Below are positions 16,976-25,852 of a DNA stretch of 29,757 bases, one piece after another. Source of the DNA: CAYLZN01 sp964387935. GTDB taxonomy: Bacteria; Acidobacteriota; Vicinamibacteria; Vicinamibacterales; JAFNAJ01. The notes under the pieces are model-generated. The model was not told where the DNA came from, searched no databases, and worked only from the letters and a program-made list of their open reading frames with translations. The first letter of the stretch is position 1; each line of letters starts with the position of its first letter. The DNA lies in NCBI GenBank assembly GCA_964387935.1, contig CAYLZN010000028.1:1-29757 (forward strand), given 5' to 3'. Both the position numbers and the translations under genes were made by a program.

Positions 16976-17869
16976 TTACCAGCGCCGTGCGGGCTTCGCC
17001 TCGACGATGACGCCGGCGGCGGTGCACGTCCAGTAGAGAGTGCCGTTGCGCGCGACGGCGATGTCCATGGGCTCGGGATCGCCTTCGTGAATCGTTTCCA
17101 GGCGGCCGCTCTTCAGGTGCAGCGCCTTGACGGTGTTCTGCCCGCCCTGATCCCCGCCCACTCCCGGTGTCGGTACCTCGGTGAAGTAGAGCGTCTGGTT
17201 CTGATGATCGAGCGCGATGCCCGTCGGCGCGTTCAGACCCGCCTTGAGGACTCCGATCTCCCCTTTCGACCGGTACAGGATGACGCCCGCTGACTTGCAG
17301 GTCCAATAGAGATCGCCGTTGCGGGCCACCACGACGTCGGTGGGTTCCGGCTCTCCCATGGAGATGACCCGTTTCGAGTCTCCACGAATCACCGACACGG
17401 TGTTGACGCCGCCGGCCGACCCGGGGACGCCGGGTGTGGGAATCTCCGTGAAGTACACGGCTCCGCCGCGGCCGATGGCGAGCCCGCTCGGCGCCTGCAA
17501 CCCGGTGGCGAATGGCTCGATGGCCCCGGTGCCCTCAATCAGCCGCAGGATGACGCCTGCGGACTTGCACGTCCAGTACACGTCGCCGTTGCGCGCCAGG
17601 CCGAGGTTGGTCGGCTCCGGCTCACCATCGGACAACCGTGTGATCACCCCGGTGTCGAGGTCGAGGTGGGAGATCCCATTGCCGGCACCGGCTGTGCCGG
17701 GATTGGGGATTTCCGTGAAATAGAGGTCGTCACTGCCGTGGATGGCGATGCCGGCAGGCCGCTGCAGGCCGCTGGCGACCACGCTGAACTGATACGGCTG
17801 GGCGAGCGCGGCGACCGGCGAGACGAGGGCAACCACCGTCGCGAGGACGGATATCGGGGATCGACGCAT
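16976..17869 (-). CDS. Secreted three-repeat NHL/SMP-30-like beta-propeller protein
   Basis: This 297-residue protein has a signal peptide (1-24, cut near AALAQ) and then three near-identical repeats of about 88 residues (34-122, 123-210, 211-297). Each repeat has LxxPxGIA, then LYFTEIPTPG, then GEPEPTD, then VARNGDLYWTCKSAGVIL or close variants. The pattern resembles NHL or SMP-30/gluconolactonase-type propellers, with each repeat probably forming two blades of a six-bladed ring. One Cys per repeat (in YWTC) is conserved. The function is unknown; a periplasmic binding or sensing role is plausible. It stands directly upstream of an ECF sigma/anti-sigma pair on the same strand (21-base gap), which suggests it could be a ligand or sensor for that system. 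The start at 17869 gives a proper signal peptide and follows a GGAG. The longer frame to 17995 is rejected. Confidence 0.82.
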   Translation of the reverse strand: MRRSPISVLATVVALVSPVAALAQPYQFSVVASGLQRPAGIAIHGSDDLYFTEIPNPGTAGAGNGISHLDLDTGVITRLSDGEPEPTNLGLARNGDVYWTCKSAGVILRLIEGTGAIEPFATGLQAPSGLAIGRGGAVYFTEIPTPGVPGSAGGVNTVSVIRGDSKRVISMGEPEPTDVVVARNGDLYWTCKSAGVILYRSKGEIGVLKAGLNAPTGIALDHQNQTLYFTEVPTPGVGGDQGGQNTVKALHLKSGRLETIHEGDPEPMDIAVARNGTLYWTCTAAGVIVEAKPARRW

Positions 17870-17976
17870 GTGCGGAGGCTCCAGGGATGGGAGGGGCGAC
17901 CATCGCCCCACCTCACACCAGGAACACGCACGAGACCCGAAAAGTTCCCGCGCGCGGGCGGGCCGCTGTCTCGGCG

Positions 17977-17982
17977 TATCAT
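17977..17982 (+). promoter_or_regulatory. Possible -10 element of kinase 17994-20318
   Basis: TATCAT (5 of 6 matches to TATAAT) ends 11 bases before the ATG at 17994, in the 124-base divergent gap shared with the NHL-like gene. A transcript from it would be almost leaderless. No -35 box is evident. Confidence 0.3.
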
Positions 17983-17993
17983 TACCCCTGTCC

Positions 17994-20318
17994 ATGGGAC
18001 AACCGTCAGGGAAAGCGCTTCAGGCAGGCGCGCGCATCGGCGTCTACGAGATTCTCGGACCCCTCGGTGCCGGCGGCATGGGCGAGGTGTACCGGGCGCG
18101 CGACACGACACTCGGTCGGGACGTGGCCCTCAAGATCCTGCCCGAGCCCCTGGCGGCTGATCCGGACCGCCTGATGCGTTTCGAGCGGGAAGCGAAGGCG
18201 CTGGCCTCGCTGAATCACCCGAACATCGCGCAGATCTACGGATTCCACGGAGAGACGCACGCCCTCGTGATGGAACTGGTGGAAGGCGAGGATCTCGCGG
18301 CGCGCCTCGCTCGCGGCGCGCTGGCGATCGGCGAGGCGCTGCCCATCGCGCAGCAGATTGCCGATGCGCTGGCGGCCGCGCATGACAAGGGCATCGTGCA
18401 CCGCGATCTCAAGCCGGCAAATGTGATGCTCACCGCGGGCGGCCGGGTGAAGGTGCTCGACTTCGGCCTGGCGACGCGCGTGGGAAGCGATCTCGGCGGT
18501 GCCGAGACCAAATGCGGCACCCAGACGGGCGTCGTGCTGGGCACGATTCCGTACATGTCGCCCGAGCAGGTCCAGGGGCTGGCCGTGGATCCCCGCACCG
18601 ACCTGTTTTCGTTTGGCATCCTGCTGCACGAGCTGGTGTGCGGCGCGCGGCCGTTCCGCGGCGACAACGAGGCGGCGCTCATGTCCGCGATCCTGCGCGA
18701 CGATCCGCCCGCCCCCGGCACGGGATCCGGACCGCTGTCCGAGTCGCTCGACGCGCTGATTCGGCACTGCCTGAAGAAACGTCCCGACGATCGACCGGCC
18801 AGTGCGATGATCGTCGGCCGCGAACTCCAGGCCATCGCGTCCGGCCTGAGCCGTGCGAGGCCGGAGCGGCCGCCGGCCGCGAAGACCGTGGTCGTCCTGC
18901 CGTTTGCGAATCGCAGCGGCGATCCCGACAACGAATACTTCAGCGATGGCCTGACCGAGGAAGTGATTGCGGACCTGTCACGCATCAGCGCGCTCCGCAC
19001 CATCTCGCGCAGTTCGTCGATGACGCTCAGGGGCACGACCAAGGACACCGCGACGCTGGCGCGCGAACTGGGCGTCAGCCACCTGGTCACCGGTTCGGTG
19101 CGCAGGGCAGGACGCGCGCTGCGCGTGACTGCCGAACTGGTCGATGCGCGGACGGATGCGTCGATCTGGAGCGACAAATATTCGGGAACCGTGGAGGACG
19201 TGTTCGGGATCCAGGAAGAGATCGCCCGCAAGATCGTGGCCGCGCTCCAGGTCACCCTGACCGACTCGGAATCGCGGCAGGTGGCTGAGCGACCCATCGC
19301 CGACACGGTGGCCTACGACTGTTATCTCAGGGCCCGCCAGGAAATGTACGGCTGGACGCCGGAGTCCGCCGAACGCGCGCACCGGCTCGTGGATGAGGCG
19401 CGCGCGATCGTGGGCGATGTGCCGCTGCTGCTGGCGATGAAAGGACAGTTGCACTGGAACGACGTGAACACGTATCGCGTCGCTGCCGACGTGGGCCTCA
19501 GTCGGGCGGCCGAGGTCACGGCGCGGGCGCTGGCCGTTGACCCGCACCTGCCGCTCGCGATTTACGTGCGCGGTCTGGTGGCGGCGCTGGGCGGCCGGCC
19601 CGAATTGGCCCTGCCCGATCTCTACCGCGCTCATGAACTGGCGCCCAACGACGCCAACATCCTGGCCGAGGTCTGCCGATTCTCGAACATGGCAGGGCTG
19701 AAGCGCCACGAGGTGATGGTGAAGCGACTGGGCGATCTGGATCCGCTGACGGCCGTCACGCCACTGGTGTTCACCACGTTCTACTGGCTGATGGGCCGAC
19801 GCGACGAGATCGCGCCCTTCGTCCGTCGCGCGGTGGCGCTGGCTCCGGCGCCCTCGATGCTGCACATCTTCGCGGGCTGGCAGATGGCGGTCGCCGGATG
19901 TCACGAGGAGGCGCGGGACATTCTCCGCGGGGCCGCCGACGCCCTGGCCGGCAGCGTCCTCGGATCGTGGGCGTCGTTTCACGAGCGGGTGCTGGCGTCC
20001 GACGAGCCGGGGGCACTGAAGTACCTGGAAGGGATTCAGGCGACGCTGGGCGACGTGGGCTCGATGACGCTGGCCGAGGCCTGTGCGCGGCTCGGCCGTC
20101 GCGATGAGGCGATCCGCCTGGTGCGCACCGCGATCGGGTTCGGCTTCGTCAACCATCCCTTCCTGAACGCACACAGCCAGGACCTCGCGCGGCTTCGCGA
20201 CGACGCGGAATATCGGGCGCTGCTCGGGGACCTGAAGCCCCGCTGGGAGGCCTTGATGGCGTGGGAGCAGGCGAGGGCAGAGGCAATGACAGCCGACGGA
20301 GACGGCCCATGCAGATGA
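17994..20318 (+). CDS. Soluble Ser/Thr kinase fused to TolB_N-like and TPR domains
   Basis: This 774-residue protein starts with a kinase domain: glycine loop GAGGMGEVY at 25-33, ATP lysine at 47, HRDLKPAN at 136-143, DFG at 156-158 and MSPEQ at 188-192. It continues with a TolB-N-like domain (about 298-420; VVVLPFANRSGD, YFSDGLTEEVIADLSR, LGVSHLVTGSVRRAG, VTAELVDARTDASIWSDKY), the module also found in TPR proteins linked to adenylate cyclases and CadC-like regulators. The remaining part (about 430-774) is helical with TPR-like repeats. Unlike the other kinases here I see no transmembrane helix, so it is probably cytoplasmic. The ATG at 17994 puts the glycine loop at the usual distance; the longer frame from 17868 is not supported. 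It overlaps the DUF885 peptidase gene by ten bases. Confidence 0.92.
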   Translation: MGQPSGKALQAGARIGVYEILGPLGAGGMGEVYRARDTTLGRDVALKILPEPLAADPDRLMRFEREAKALASLNHPNIAQIYGFHGETHALVMELVEGEDLAARLARGALAIGEALPIAQQIADALAAAHDKGIVHRDLKPANVMLTAGGRVKVLDFGLATRVGSDLGGAETKCGTQTGVVLGTIPYMSPEQVQGLAVDPRTDLFSFGILLHELVCGARPFRGDNEAALMSAILRDDPPAPGTGSGPLSESLDALIRHCLKKRPDDRPASAMIVGRELQAIASGLSRARPERPPAAKTVVVLPFANRSGDPDNEYFSDGLTEEVIADLSRISALRTISRSSSMTLRGTTKDTATLARELGVSHLVTGSVRRAGRALRVTAELVDARTDASIWSDKYSGTVEDVFGIQEEIARKIVAALQVTLTDSESRQVAERPIADTVAYDCYLRARQEMYGWTPESAERAHRLVDEARAIVGDVPLLLAMKGQLHWNDVNTYRVAADVGLSRAAEVTARALAVDPHLPLAIYVRGLVAALGGRPELALPDLYRAHELAPNDANILAEVCRFSNMAGLKRHEVMVKRLGDLDPLTAVTPLVFTTFYWLMGRRDEIAPFVRRAVALAPAPSMLHIFAGWQMAVAGCHEEARDILRGAADALAGSVLGSWASFHERVLASDEPGALKYLEGIQATLGDVGSMTLAEACARLGRRDEAIRLVRTAIGFGFVNHPFLNAHSQDLARLRDDAEYRALLGDLKPRWEALMAWEQARAEAMTADGDGPCR

Positions 20319-22072
20319 CTGGTGGCTCGGTGTGGTGTGTGTGCGCGTTCGGTCTCCTGCTCGCCCAGCCCGCGGCGGCGCAGGCACAGTCGGTCGGCGG
20401 CACCGCGGACGAGCGGCTCCGGGAGCTTTACACCGCGGAATGGACCTGGCGGCAGCGCGAGATGGGACGCGAGGGAGCGGGCGACCGCGGCCTGAGCGAT
20501 CGCTTCCCGCGGGTCGATGCTGCGTCCCAGGAGGCGCGGCTCGCGTACTGGACGAAGACGCTGGCCGCCCTCGACGGGATTCCCTTCGATCAGCTGTCGC
20601 CGGAGGAACGCGTGAACGCGCAGGTGTTCCGCACGTCCCTCCGCGCGCTGGCCAACGACGTGACGTTCCGCACCTACGAGGCGCCGTTCAACAGCGACAC
20701 GTTCTTCTGGACTCAGTCCGCGCCGCGCCAGGGCTTTCCGACGCTCAGTGACTACGAGAGCTACCTCGCCCGGCTTCGCGACCTGCCGCGCTACTTCGAC
20801 GAGCAGATCGCCAACATGCGCGCCGGCCTCGCGCGCGGCTTCTCGGTGCCGCGCGTGTCGGTGGAAGGCCGCGACAGGACGATCGAGCCGTACGTGAAGG
20901 CCGACACCAGCCACCCCCTGTTTGCGCCGTTCGAGCGGATGCCGTCGTCGATCCCGTCGTCGGATCAGCAGGCGATCCGTGGGACCGCCACGGCCGTCAT
21001 CCGCGACGTGGTCGCCCCAGCCTACGTGCGGCTGCTCGCGTTCATGCGTGACGAGTACCTGCCGAAGACGCGGACGACGCTGGCCGCAACCGCGATGCCG
21101 GACGGCGAGGCCTACTACAAGGCGATGATCGAGAAGTTCACCACGCTCGATCTCACCGCGCAGCAGATCCACGACATCGGCCTGAAGGAAGTCGCACGCA
21201 TCCGCGCGGAGATGGAGGCGACCAGGCAGCGGGCGGGCTTCAAGGGCACGCTGGCGGAGTTCTTCACGTTCCTGCGGACGGATCCGCAGTTCTACGCGAA
21301 GACGCCGCGAGAGCTGCTGTCGTACGCCGCGTATGTCTCCAAGCAGGCCGACTGGAAGCTCGGCGAGACGATCGGTTTCCTGCCGCGCCGCCGTCACGGG
21401 ATCCGGCCGGTGCCCGAGGCGATCGCGCCGATCTACACGGGCGGCCGCGGTGGGCTCGAGCAGTGCCTGATGAACACGTACAACCTGCCGGCGCGCCCGC
21501 TCTACACGCTGGCGGCACTGACGCTGCACGAATGCACGCCGGGACACAGCTTCCAGGCCGCGCTCGCCCTCGAAGGGCCCGAGCGCCCGCCGTTCCGGCG
21601 CGGCACGAGCTTCTCCGGGTATGGCGAAGGCTGGGGCCTCTACACCGAATGGCTCGGGACGATCATGGGCATCTACGAGACGCCGTACGAGGACTTCGGC
21701 CGGCTCACCTACGAGATGTGGCGGGCCTGCCGGCTGGTCGTCGACACCGGCATCCACCAGTTCGGCTGGACGCGCGAGCAGGCCATCGCGTACCTCCGCG
21801 ACCACGCCGCGCTGTCGGAGCACGAGATCACCACGGAGGTCGATCGCTACATCGCGTGGCCGGGCCAGGCACTCGCCTACAAGCTGGGCGAGATCCAGAT
21901 CCGGCGCCATCGCAAGGAGGCCGAGGAGAAGCTCGGGCCGAAGTTCGATCAGCGCAAGTTCCACGACGCGATCCTGGCAATCGGGTCGGTGCCGCTGCCC
22001 GTGCTGGAGGAGCGGATGGCGAAGTTCATCGCGGACGGCGGCGAGAACCCTCCCCTCACGCGGCGCCCCTGA
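20309..22072 (+). CDS. DUF885 family exported zinc-peptidase-like protein
   Basis: This 587-residue protein has a signal peptide (about 1-27, ending PAAAQAQ) and a DUF885 domain covering the rest. The family motif HECTPGHSFQ starts at His407, giving HE-X3-GH. GEGWGLYTEWLG follows and supplies the probable third zinc ligand (Glu). DUF885 proteins are usually taken to be gluzincin-like metallopeptidases; activity on a particular substrate is not known. The start at 20309 has a GGAG seven bases upstream (20298-20301) and overlaps the kinase stop by ten bases. A second ATG at 20315 overlaps the kinase TGA as ATGA. Coupled translation with the kinase is likely, which ties this exported or periplasmic hydrolase to that signalling gene. 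The length is normal for the family. Confidence 0.9.
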   Translation: MQMTGGSVWCVCAFGLLLAQPAAAQAQSVGGTADERLRELYTAEWTWRQREMGREGAGDRGLSDRFPRVDAASQEARLAYWTKTLAALDGIPFDQLSPEERVNAQVFRTSLRALANDVTFRTYEAPFNSDTFFWTQSAPRQGFPTLSDYESYLARLRDLPRYFDEQIANMRAGLARGFSVPRVSVEGRDRTIEPYVKADTSHPLFAPFERMPSSIPSSDQQAIRGTATAVIRDVVAPAYVRLLAFMRDEYLPKTRTTLAATAMPDGEAYYKAMIEKFTTLDLTAQQIHDIGLKEVARIRAEMEATRQRAGFKGTLAEFFTFLRTDPQFYAKTPRELLSYAAYVSKQADWKLGETIGFLPRRRHGIRPVPEAIAPIYTGGRGGLEQCLMNTYNLPARPLYTLAALTLHECTPGHSFQAALALEGPERPPFRRGTSFSGYGEGWGLYTEWLGTIMGIYETPYEDFGRLTYEMWRACRLVVDTGIHQFGWTREQAIAYLRDHAALSEHEITTEVDRYIAWPGQALAYKLGEIQIRRHRKEAEEKLGPKFDQRKFHDAILAIGSVPLPVLEERMAKFIADGGENPPLTRRP

Positions 22073-22131
22073 GGGCCACCGCGGCGCTCGCCTCACGCGC
22101 GTTCCTTCCTGGCAGGAGAGTGGAACCGAAC

Positions 22132-23343
22132 ATGACGCTCGTCGCTCCGGCCGCCAGCCTGATCGTCGCGGCCGGCTGTCTGCTCTGGATCGTGGGCAGC
22201 GCGCTGGGTGTGCTGACCATCCGCCGCGTGCGGCACCTGGATCGGCTCGAGGCGCCGCGGCCGGATCCGGCTCCCCGCGTGTCGGTCATCATCCCGTGCC
22301 GGAACGAGCGCACCACGCTCGAGGCCGCCACGCGCGCCCGCCTCACCAGCGACTACCCCGACCTCGAGCTCGTCATCATCGACGATCGCTCGGACGATGG
22401 CACGGGCGAGCTGGTGGAGCGGCTCGCGCGGGAGGATCCGCGCATCCGGCCCGTGCACGTCACGGAGCTGCCCGACGGCTGGCTGGGCAAGGTGCACGCG
22501 CTCGATCGTGGCGTCGCCGCCGCTTCGGGCCGCTGGCTGCTCCTGACCGACGCGGACGTGCACTTCAGCGCCACCGCCGTGTCTCGTGCGGTCGCGTGGG
22601 CGGAAGCCCGCGCGCTCGATCACGTCGTCGTGCTGCCGGAGATCACCGGTCACGGGTTCCTCCTCGATGCCGCCTATTCGGCGTTCGGTCGCTACTTCGC
22701 CGTCGCGCAGCGGTTGTGGGCGGTCGAGGACCCGCGCTCGAGCGCCTCGGTGGGCGTGGGCGCGTTCAATCTCGTGCGCCGATCGGCCCTGGACCGCACG
22801 CCCGGATTCGCGTGGCTCAGGATGGAGGTGGGCGACGACGTCGCGCTGGGGCTGATGCTGAAGCGCTGCGGCGCACGCGCGGCCGTCGCGCACGGTGCGG
22901 GGCACGTGTCCCTGAGCTGGTACGCGAGCGTCACCGAGATGGCCCGCGGGCTGGAGAAGAACAGCTTCGCGTTCCTGGGCTGCTCGCTGCCGCGCGTGGG
23001 TGCCGCCGTGTCGACGATGCTCGCGCTCGACGCCGCGCCGCTCGTGGCGATCGCGCTCGGCCGACCGCGCGCGCTCGTCGTGCTGGGCGCACTGGCGCTG
23101 GCGGCAGGTCTGACGACCGCGATGTGCGCCGCCCGGTGGGCTCGGCGCGGGGTGCTGGGCGCGCTGTTGTACCCCGTGGGTACGCTCCTCCTCGCGGGCA
23201 TCATCCTGCGCGCCGGCGTCCTCGGCGCGCTGCGCGGGGGCGTTTACTGGCGCGGGCGCTTCCACTCGGTCGCGGAGCTGCGCGCGGGCGCGCGGATCGG
23301 CCGCGCGGCAAGACGCCGGCCGGATGCGGGACGGCTGGTATAA
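22132..23343 (+). CDS. Membrane-bound family 2 glycosyltransferase
   Basis: This 403-residue GT2 enzyme has an N-terminal helix (about 6-29) and a GT-A catalytic domain: VSVIIPCRNE at 50-59, IIDDRSDDGT at 82-91, the DXD motif TDADVHF (Asp140, Asp142) and GDD at 234-236 as the acceptor-side acidic motif. Two or three C-terminal helices follow (about 294-366), and the end reads YWRGRFHSVAELR. The arrangement resembles HpnB- and CrtQ-like polytopic GT2 enzymes, which transfer sugars to lipid carriers, hopanoids or carotenoids. The substrate here is unknown. An AGGAG lies 13 bases before the ATG at 22132. It follows the DUF885 gene by 59 bases and may be in the same transcript. The upstream frame is open to 21463 but overlaps the peptidase gene and is not coding. 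The last codons overlap the next promoter. Confidence 0.87.
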   Translation: MTLVAPAASLIVAAGCLLWIVGSALGVLTIRRVRHLDRLEAPRPDPAPRVSVIIPCRNERTTLEAATRARLTSDYPDLELVIIDDRSDDGTGELVERLAREDPRIRPVHVTELPDGWLGKVHALDRGVAAASGRWLLLTDADVHFSATAVSRAVAWAEARALDHVVVLPEITGHGFLLDAAYSAFGRYFAVAQRLWAVEDPRSSASVGVGAFNLVRRSALDRTPGFAWLRMEVGDDVALGLMLKRCGARAAVAHGAGHVSLSWYASVTEMARGLEKNSFAFLGCSLPRVGAAVSTMLALDAAPLVAIALGRPRALVVLGALALAAGLTTAMCAARWARRGVLGALLYPVGTLLLAGIILRAGVLGALRGGVYWRGRFHSVAELRAGARIGRAARRRPDAGRLV

Positions 23344-23344
23344 T
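23336..23344 (+). promoter_or_regulatory. Strong extended -10 promoter of the sulfatase gene
   Basis: TGG directly followed by TATAAT gives a perfect extended -10 element (TGnTATAAT). It overlaps the stop codon of the glycosyltransferase gene. Predicted transcription starts near 23351, leaving a leader of about 126 nucleotides before the ATG at 23477. There is no evident -35 box, which fits an extended -10 promoter. Confidence 0.55.
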
Positions 23345-23465
23345 CCGCGCACCGCGAGAAGAGAGAAAGCCCTCGGGGCGGGACGGGGGAGGATGGCGAG
23401 GATCTCACCGCGCGCCTCGCTCGATCCGACAGAACGCGGTGTGGCCGCCGTGGCCGACGGCAGCC

Positions 23466-23472
23466 GGAGGAG
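23466..23472 (+). promoter_or_regulatory. Ribosome binding site of the sulfatase gene
   Basis: A GGAGGAG stretch lies four to five bases before the ATG at 23477. It is the clearest Shine-Dalgarno sequence in the window and fixes the start against the longer open frame from 23324. Confidence 0.65.
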
Positions 23473-23476
23473 AACG

Positions 23477-25852
23477 ATGAGAGGACGTCTAGCGCTGGGC
23501 GGGCTGTTGCCGGCCTTGATTCTGACCGGAGCCTGCACGACGCAGCCGCCACCCGCAGATTCCGCTTCGCAGCCGACGCCGGGCACGATCGATCGGTCCG
23601 CGCTCCCGATTGCCGATCCCTCGTACCCCGCCGCTTCTGAACTCGACGCGCGCAAGGCGACGCCCCCGCCTCGCTTCGAGGTCAAAGCGCCCGCCGGTGC
23701 TCCCAACGTCGTCCTGATCCTGCTGGACGACTTCGGCTTCGGTCAGGCCGGCACGTTTGGGGGAGGCATCGCGACGCCCACGCTCGACCGCCTCGCGGCG
23801 GGCGGGATTCGCTACAACAACTTCCACGTGTCGGCCCTGTGCTCTCCGACACGCGTCGCCCTCCTCACGGGCCGCAACCATCATTCGGCCAACGCCGGGG
23901 CGGTGATGGACATCGCCACGGCGTTTCCGGGCAACAACGGCGTGCGGCCCAACAGCATCACGCCGCTCGCCGAGATCCTCAGGCTCAACGGATACAGCAC
24001 GGCGGCCTTCGGCAAGTCGCACGAGACCGCTCCGTGGGAGGTCAGCGTGTCCGGCCCGACGGATCGGTGGCCGACGCGATCCGGCTTCGACAGGTTCTAC
24101 GGCTTCATCGGCGGTGAAACCAATCAGTGGGCGCCGACGCTCTACGACGGCATGACCCGCATCGAAACGCCGCCAGACCCGGACTACCACTTCATGACCG
24201 ACATGTCCACCCAGGCCATCGCCTGGGTTCGGCAACAGCAGGGGCTGACGCCCGATCGGCCCTTCTTCGTCTACTTCGCACCCGGTGCCACGCATGCCCC
24301 GCACCACGTCCCCGAGTCGTACATCAGGAAGTACGCCGGGCGCTTCGACGAGGGCTGGGATCGCTATCGCGAAGAGACCCTGGCGCGCCAGAAGGCCCTG
24401 GGCGTGGTGCCGCCCGCCACGAAGCTCGCCCCCAAGCCTGCCGCGATCAAGGACTGGACTGCCCTCACGCCGGAGGAGCGCCGGGTGTTCGCCCGCCAGA
24501 TGGAGATCTTCGCCGCCTTCGGCGAGCAGGCCGACTTCGAAATCGGCCGCCTCCTGACCGCCATCGACGAGATGGGCGAGCTGGACAACACGCTCATCGT
24601 CTACATCGTCGGCGACAACGGCGCCAGCCCGGAAGGCGGACTGGTGGGCGTGGTCAACGAGATGGCGTTCTTCAACGGCATCCCCGAGGACCTCGACGCG
24701 CAGGTGAAGGCCCGCGACCAGCTCGGCGGGCCGGCGACCTACGCCCACTACGCCGCGGGGTGGGCCATCGCCGGCAACACGCCGTTCCAGTACGGCAAGC
24801 AGGTCGCGTCGGCGGCGGGCGGCAACCAGAACCCGATGGTCATCCACTGGCCGAAGCGCGTCAGGGACAAGGGCGGCCTCCGGTCTCAGTTCCACTACGT
24901 GACCGACATCGCGCCGACCATTCTCGACGCCGTAGGGCTGCCGCAGCCGACCACGGTGAACGGAATTCGACAGCGGCCGATGGAGGGCGTGAGCCTGCTC
25001 TACACCCTCGACGACGCCGCCGCCCCGTCGAGGCATCCGACGCAGTACTTCGAGATCGGAGGAAACCGGGGCGTGTATCACGACGGGTGGTTTGCCGGAA
25101 CCGTGCATCGCGCCCCGTGGGAGTCGACACCGCGCGCCGAGCTCGGCAACGACGTGTGGGAGCTGTACCACGTGACCGAAGACTTCAGCCAGTCCACCAA
25201 CCTCGCCTCGGGCCATCCGGAGAAGCTGCGGGAACTGCAGGCGCTCTTCCTGACCGAGGCCGCGAAATACCAGGTGCTGCCCATCGACGACCGCAGCGTC
25301 GAGCGCATGGATGCGGCCGTCGCGGGCCGGCCCGACCTGATGGGCGGGCGCACGTCGCTCACGCTCTACCCCGGGGCCGTGGCGATGGCGGAGAACGCGT
25401 TCATCAACGTGAAGAACCGCTCGCACACGATCACCGCAACCGTCGACGTGCCGCGCGGAGGCGCCGAAGGCGTGATCGTGGCGCAGGGCGGACGCTTTTC
25501 CGGGTGGAGCCTGTACTTCACCAAAGGCCGGCCGGCCTATGCGTACAACTGGCTTGGCCGGGCGATCTACAAGGTGGTCGGCCCGGAGCCGCTTCCCGAA
25601 GGTCCGGCCACCATCCGCCTCGATTTCACCTATGACGGCGGCGGACGCGGCAAGGGCGGTCTCGCCGTGCTCTCGGTGAACGGCCGCACGGTAGCCGAGG
25701 GTCGCGTCGAGCAGACCATTCCCAACGTCTTCTCCCCCGACGAAGGAGCCACGGTTGGCGTAGACGAGGAAACGGTCGTCAGCGACGACTACCGGGAGCG
25801 GAACAACCGGTTCACGGGTCGCCTGGGAAAGATCGTGATCGACGTGAAGTAG
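23477..25852 (+). CDS. Type I sulfatase (arylsulfatase), probable lipoprotein
   Basis: This 791-residue sulfatase of the alkaline-phosphatase superfamily has a signal sequence ending in LILTGAC, with Cys20 a probable lipidation site. Then come the metal-binding start of the fold (VVLILLDDFGFG) and the sulfatase signature LCSPTRVALLTGR. Cys122 in C-S-P-T-R is the residue that a formylglycine-generating enzyme oxidises. FGKSHE and the later GDNGA segment provide further active-site residues, and FFVYFAPGATHAPHH is typical. The C-terminal 150-170 residues are beta-rich, as in long arylsulfatases. It would remove sulfate esters, probably from a sulfated carbohydrate or aryl compound, at the cell surface or in the periplasm. 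No sulfatase-maturing enzyme or glycan-utilisation gene lies in this window. It has its own promoter and ribosome site. Confidence 0.92.
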   Translation: MRGRLALGGLLPALILTGACTTQPPPADSASQPTPGTIDRSALPIADPSYPAASELDARKATPPPRFEVKAPAGAPNVVLILLDDFGFGQAGTFGGGIATPTLDRLAAGGIRYNNFHVSALCSPTRVALLTGRNHHSANAGAVMDIATAFPGNNGVRPNSITPLAEILRLNGYSTAAFGKSHETAPWEVSVSGPTDRWPTRSGFDRFYGFIGGETNQWAPTLYDGMTRIETPPDPDYHFMTDMSTQAIAWVRQQQGLTPDRPFFVYFAPGATHAPHHVPESYIRKYAGRFDEGWDRYREETLARQKALGVVPPATKLAPKPAAIKDWTALTPEERRVFARQMEIFAAFGEQADFEIGRLLTAIDEMGELDNTLIVYIVGDNGASPEGGLVGVVNEMAFFNGIPEDLDAQVKARDQLGGPATYAHYAAGWAIAGNTPFQYGKQVASAAGGNQNPMVIHWPKRVRDKGGLRSQFHYVTDIAPTILDAVGLPQPTTVNGIRQRPMEGVSLLYTLDDAAAPSRHPTQYFEIGGNRGVYHDGWFAGTVHRAPWESTPRAELGNDVWELYHVTEDFSQSTNLASGHPEKLRELQALFLTEAAKYQVLPIDDRSVERMDAAVAGRPDLMGGRTSLTLYPGAVAMAENAFINVKNRSHTITATVDVPRGGAEGVIVAQGGRFSGWSLYFTKGRPAYAYNWLGRAIYKVVGPEPLPEGPATIRLDFTYDGGGRGKGGLAVLSVNGRTVAEGRVEQTIPNVFSPDEGATVGVDEETVVSDDYRERNNRFTGRLGKIVIDVK

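Noticed and set aside
20036..22096. 686-codon minus-strand open frame
   Set aside because: It lies opposite the DUF885 peptidase gene, which has a signal peptide and catalytic motif; the minus frame shows no family features.
22093..23706. 537-codon minus-strand open frame
   Set aside because: It is antisense to the glycosyltransferase and the sulfatase start, with no domain and biased composition.
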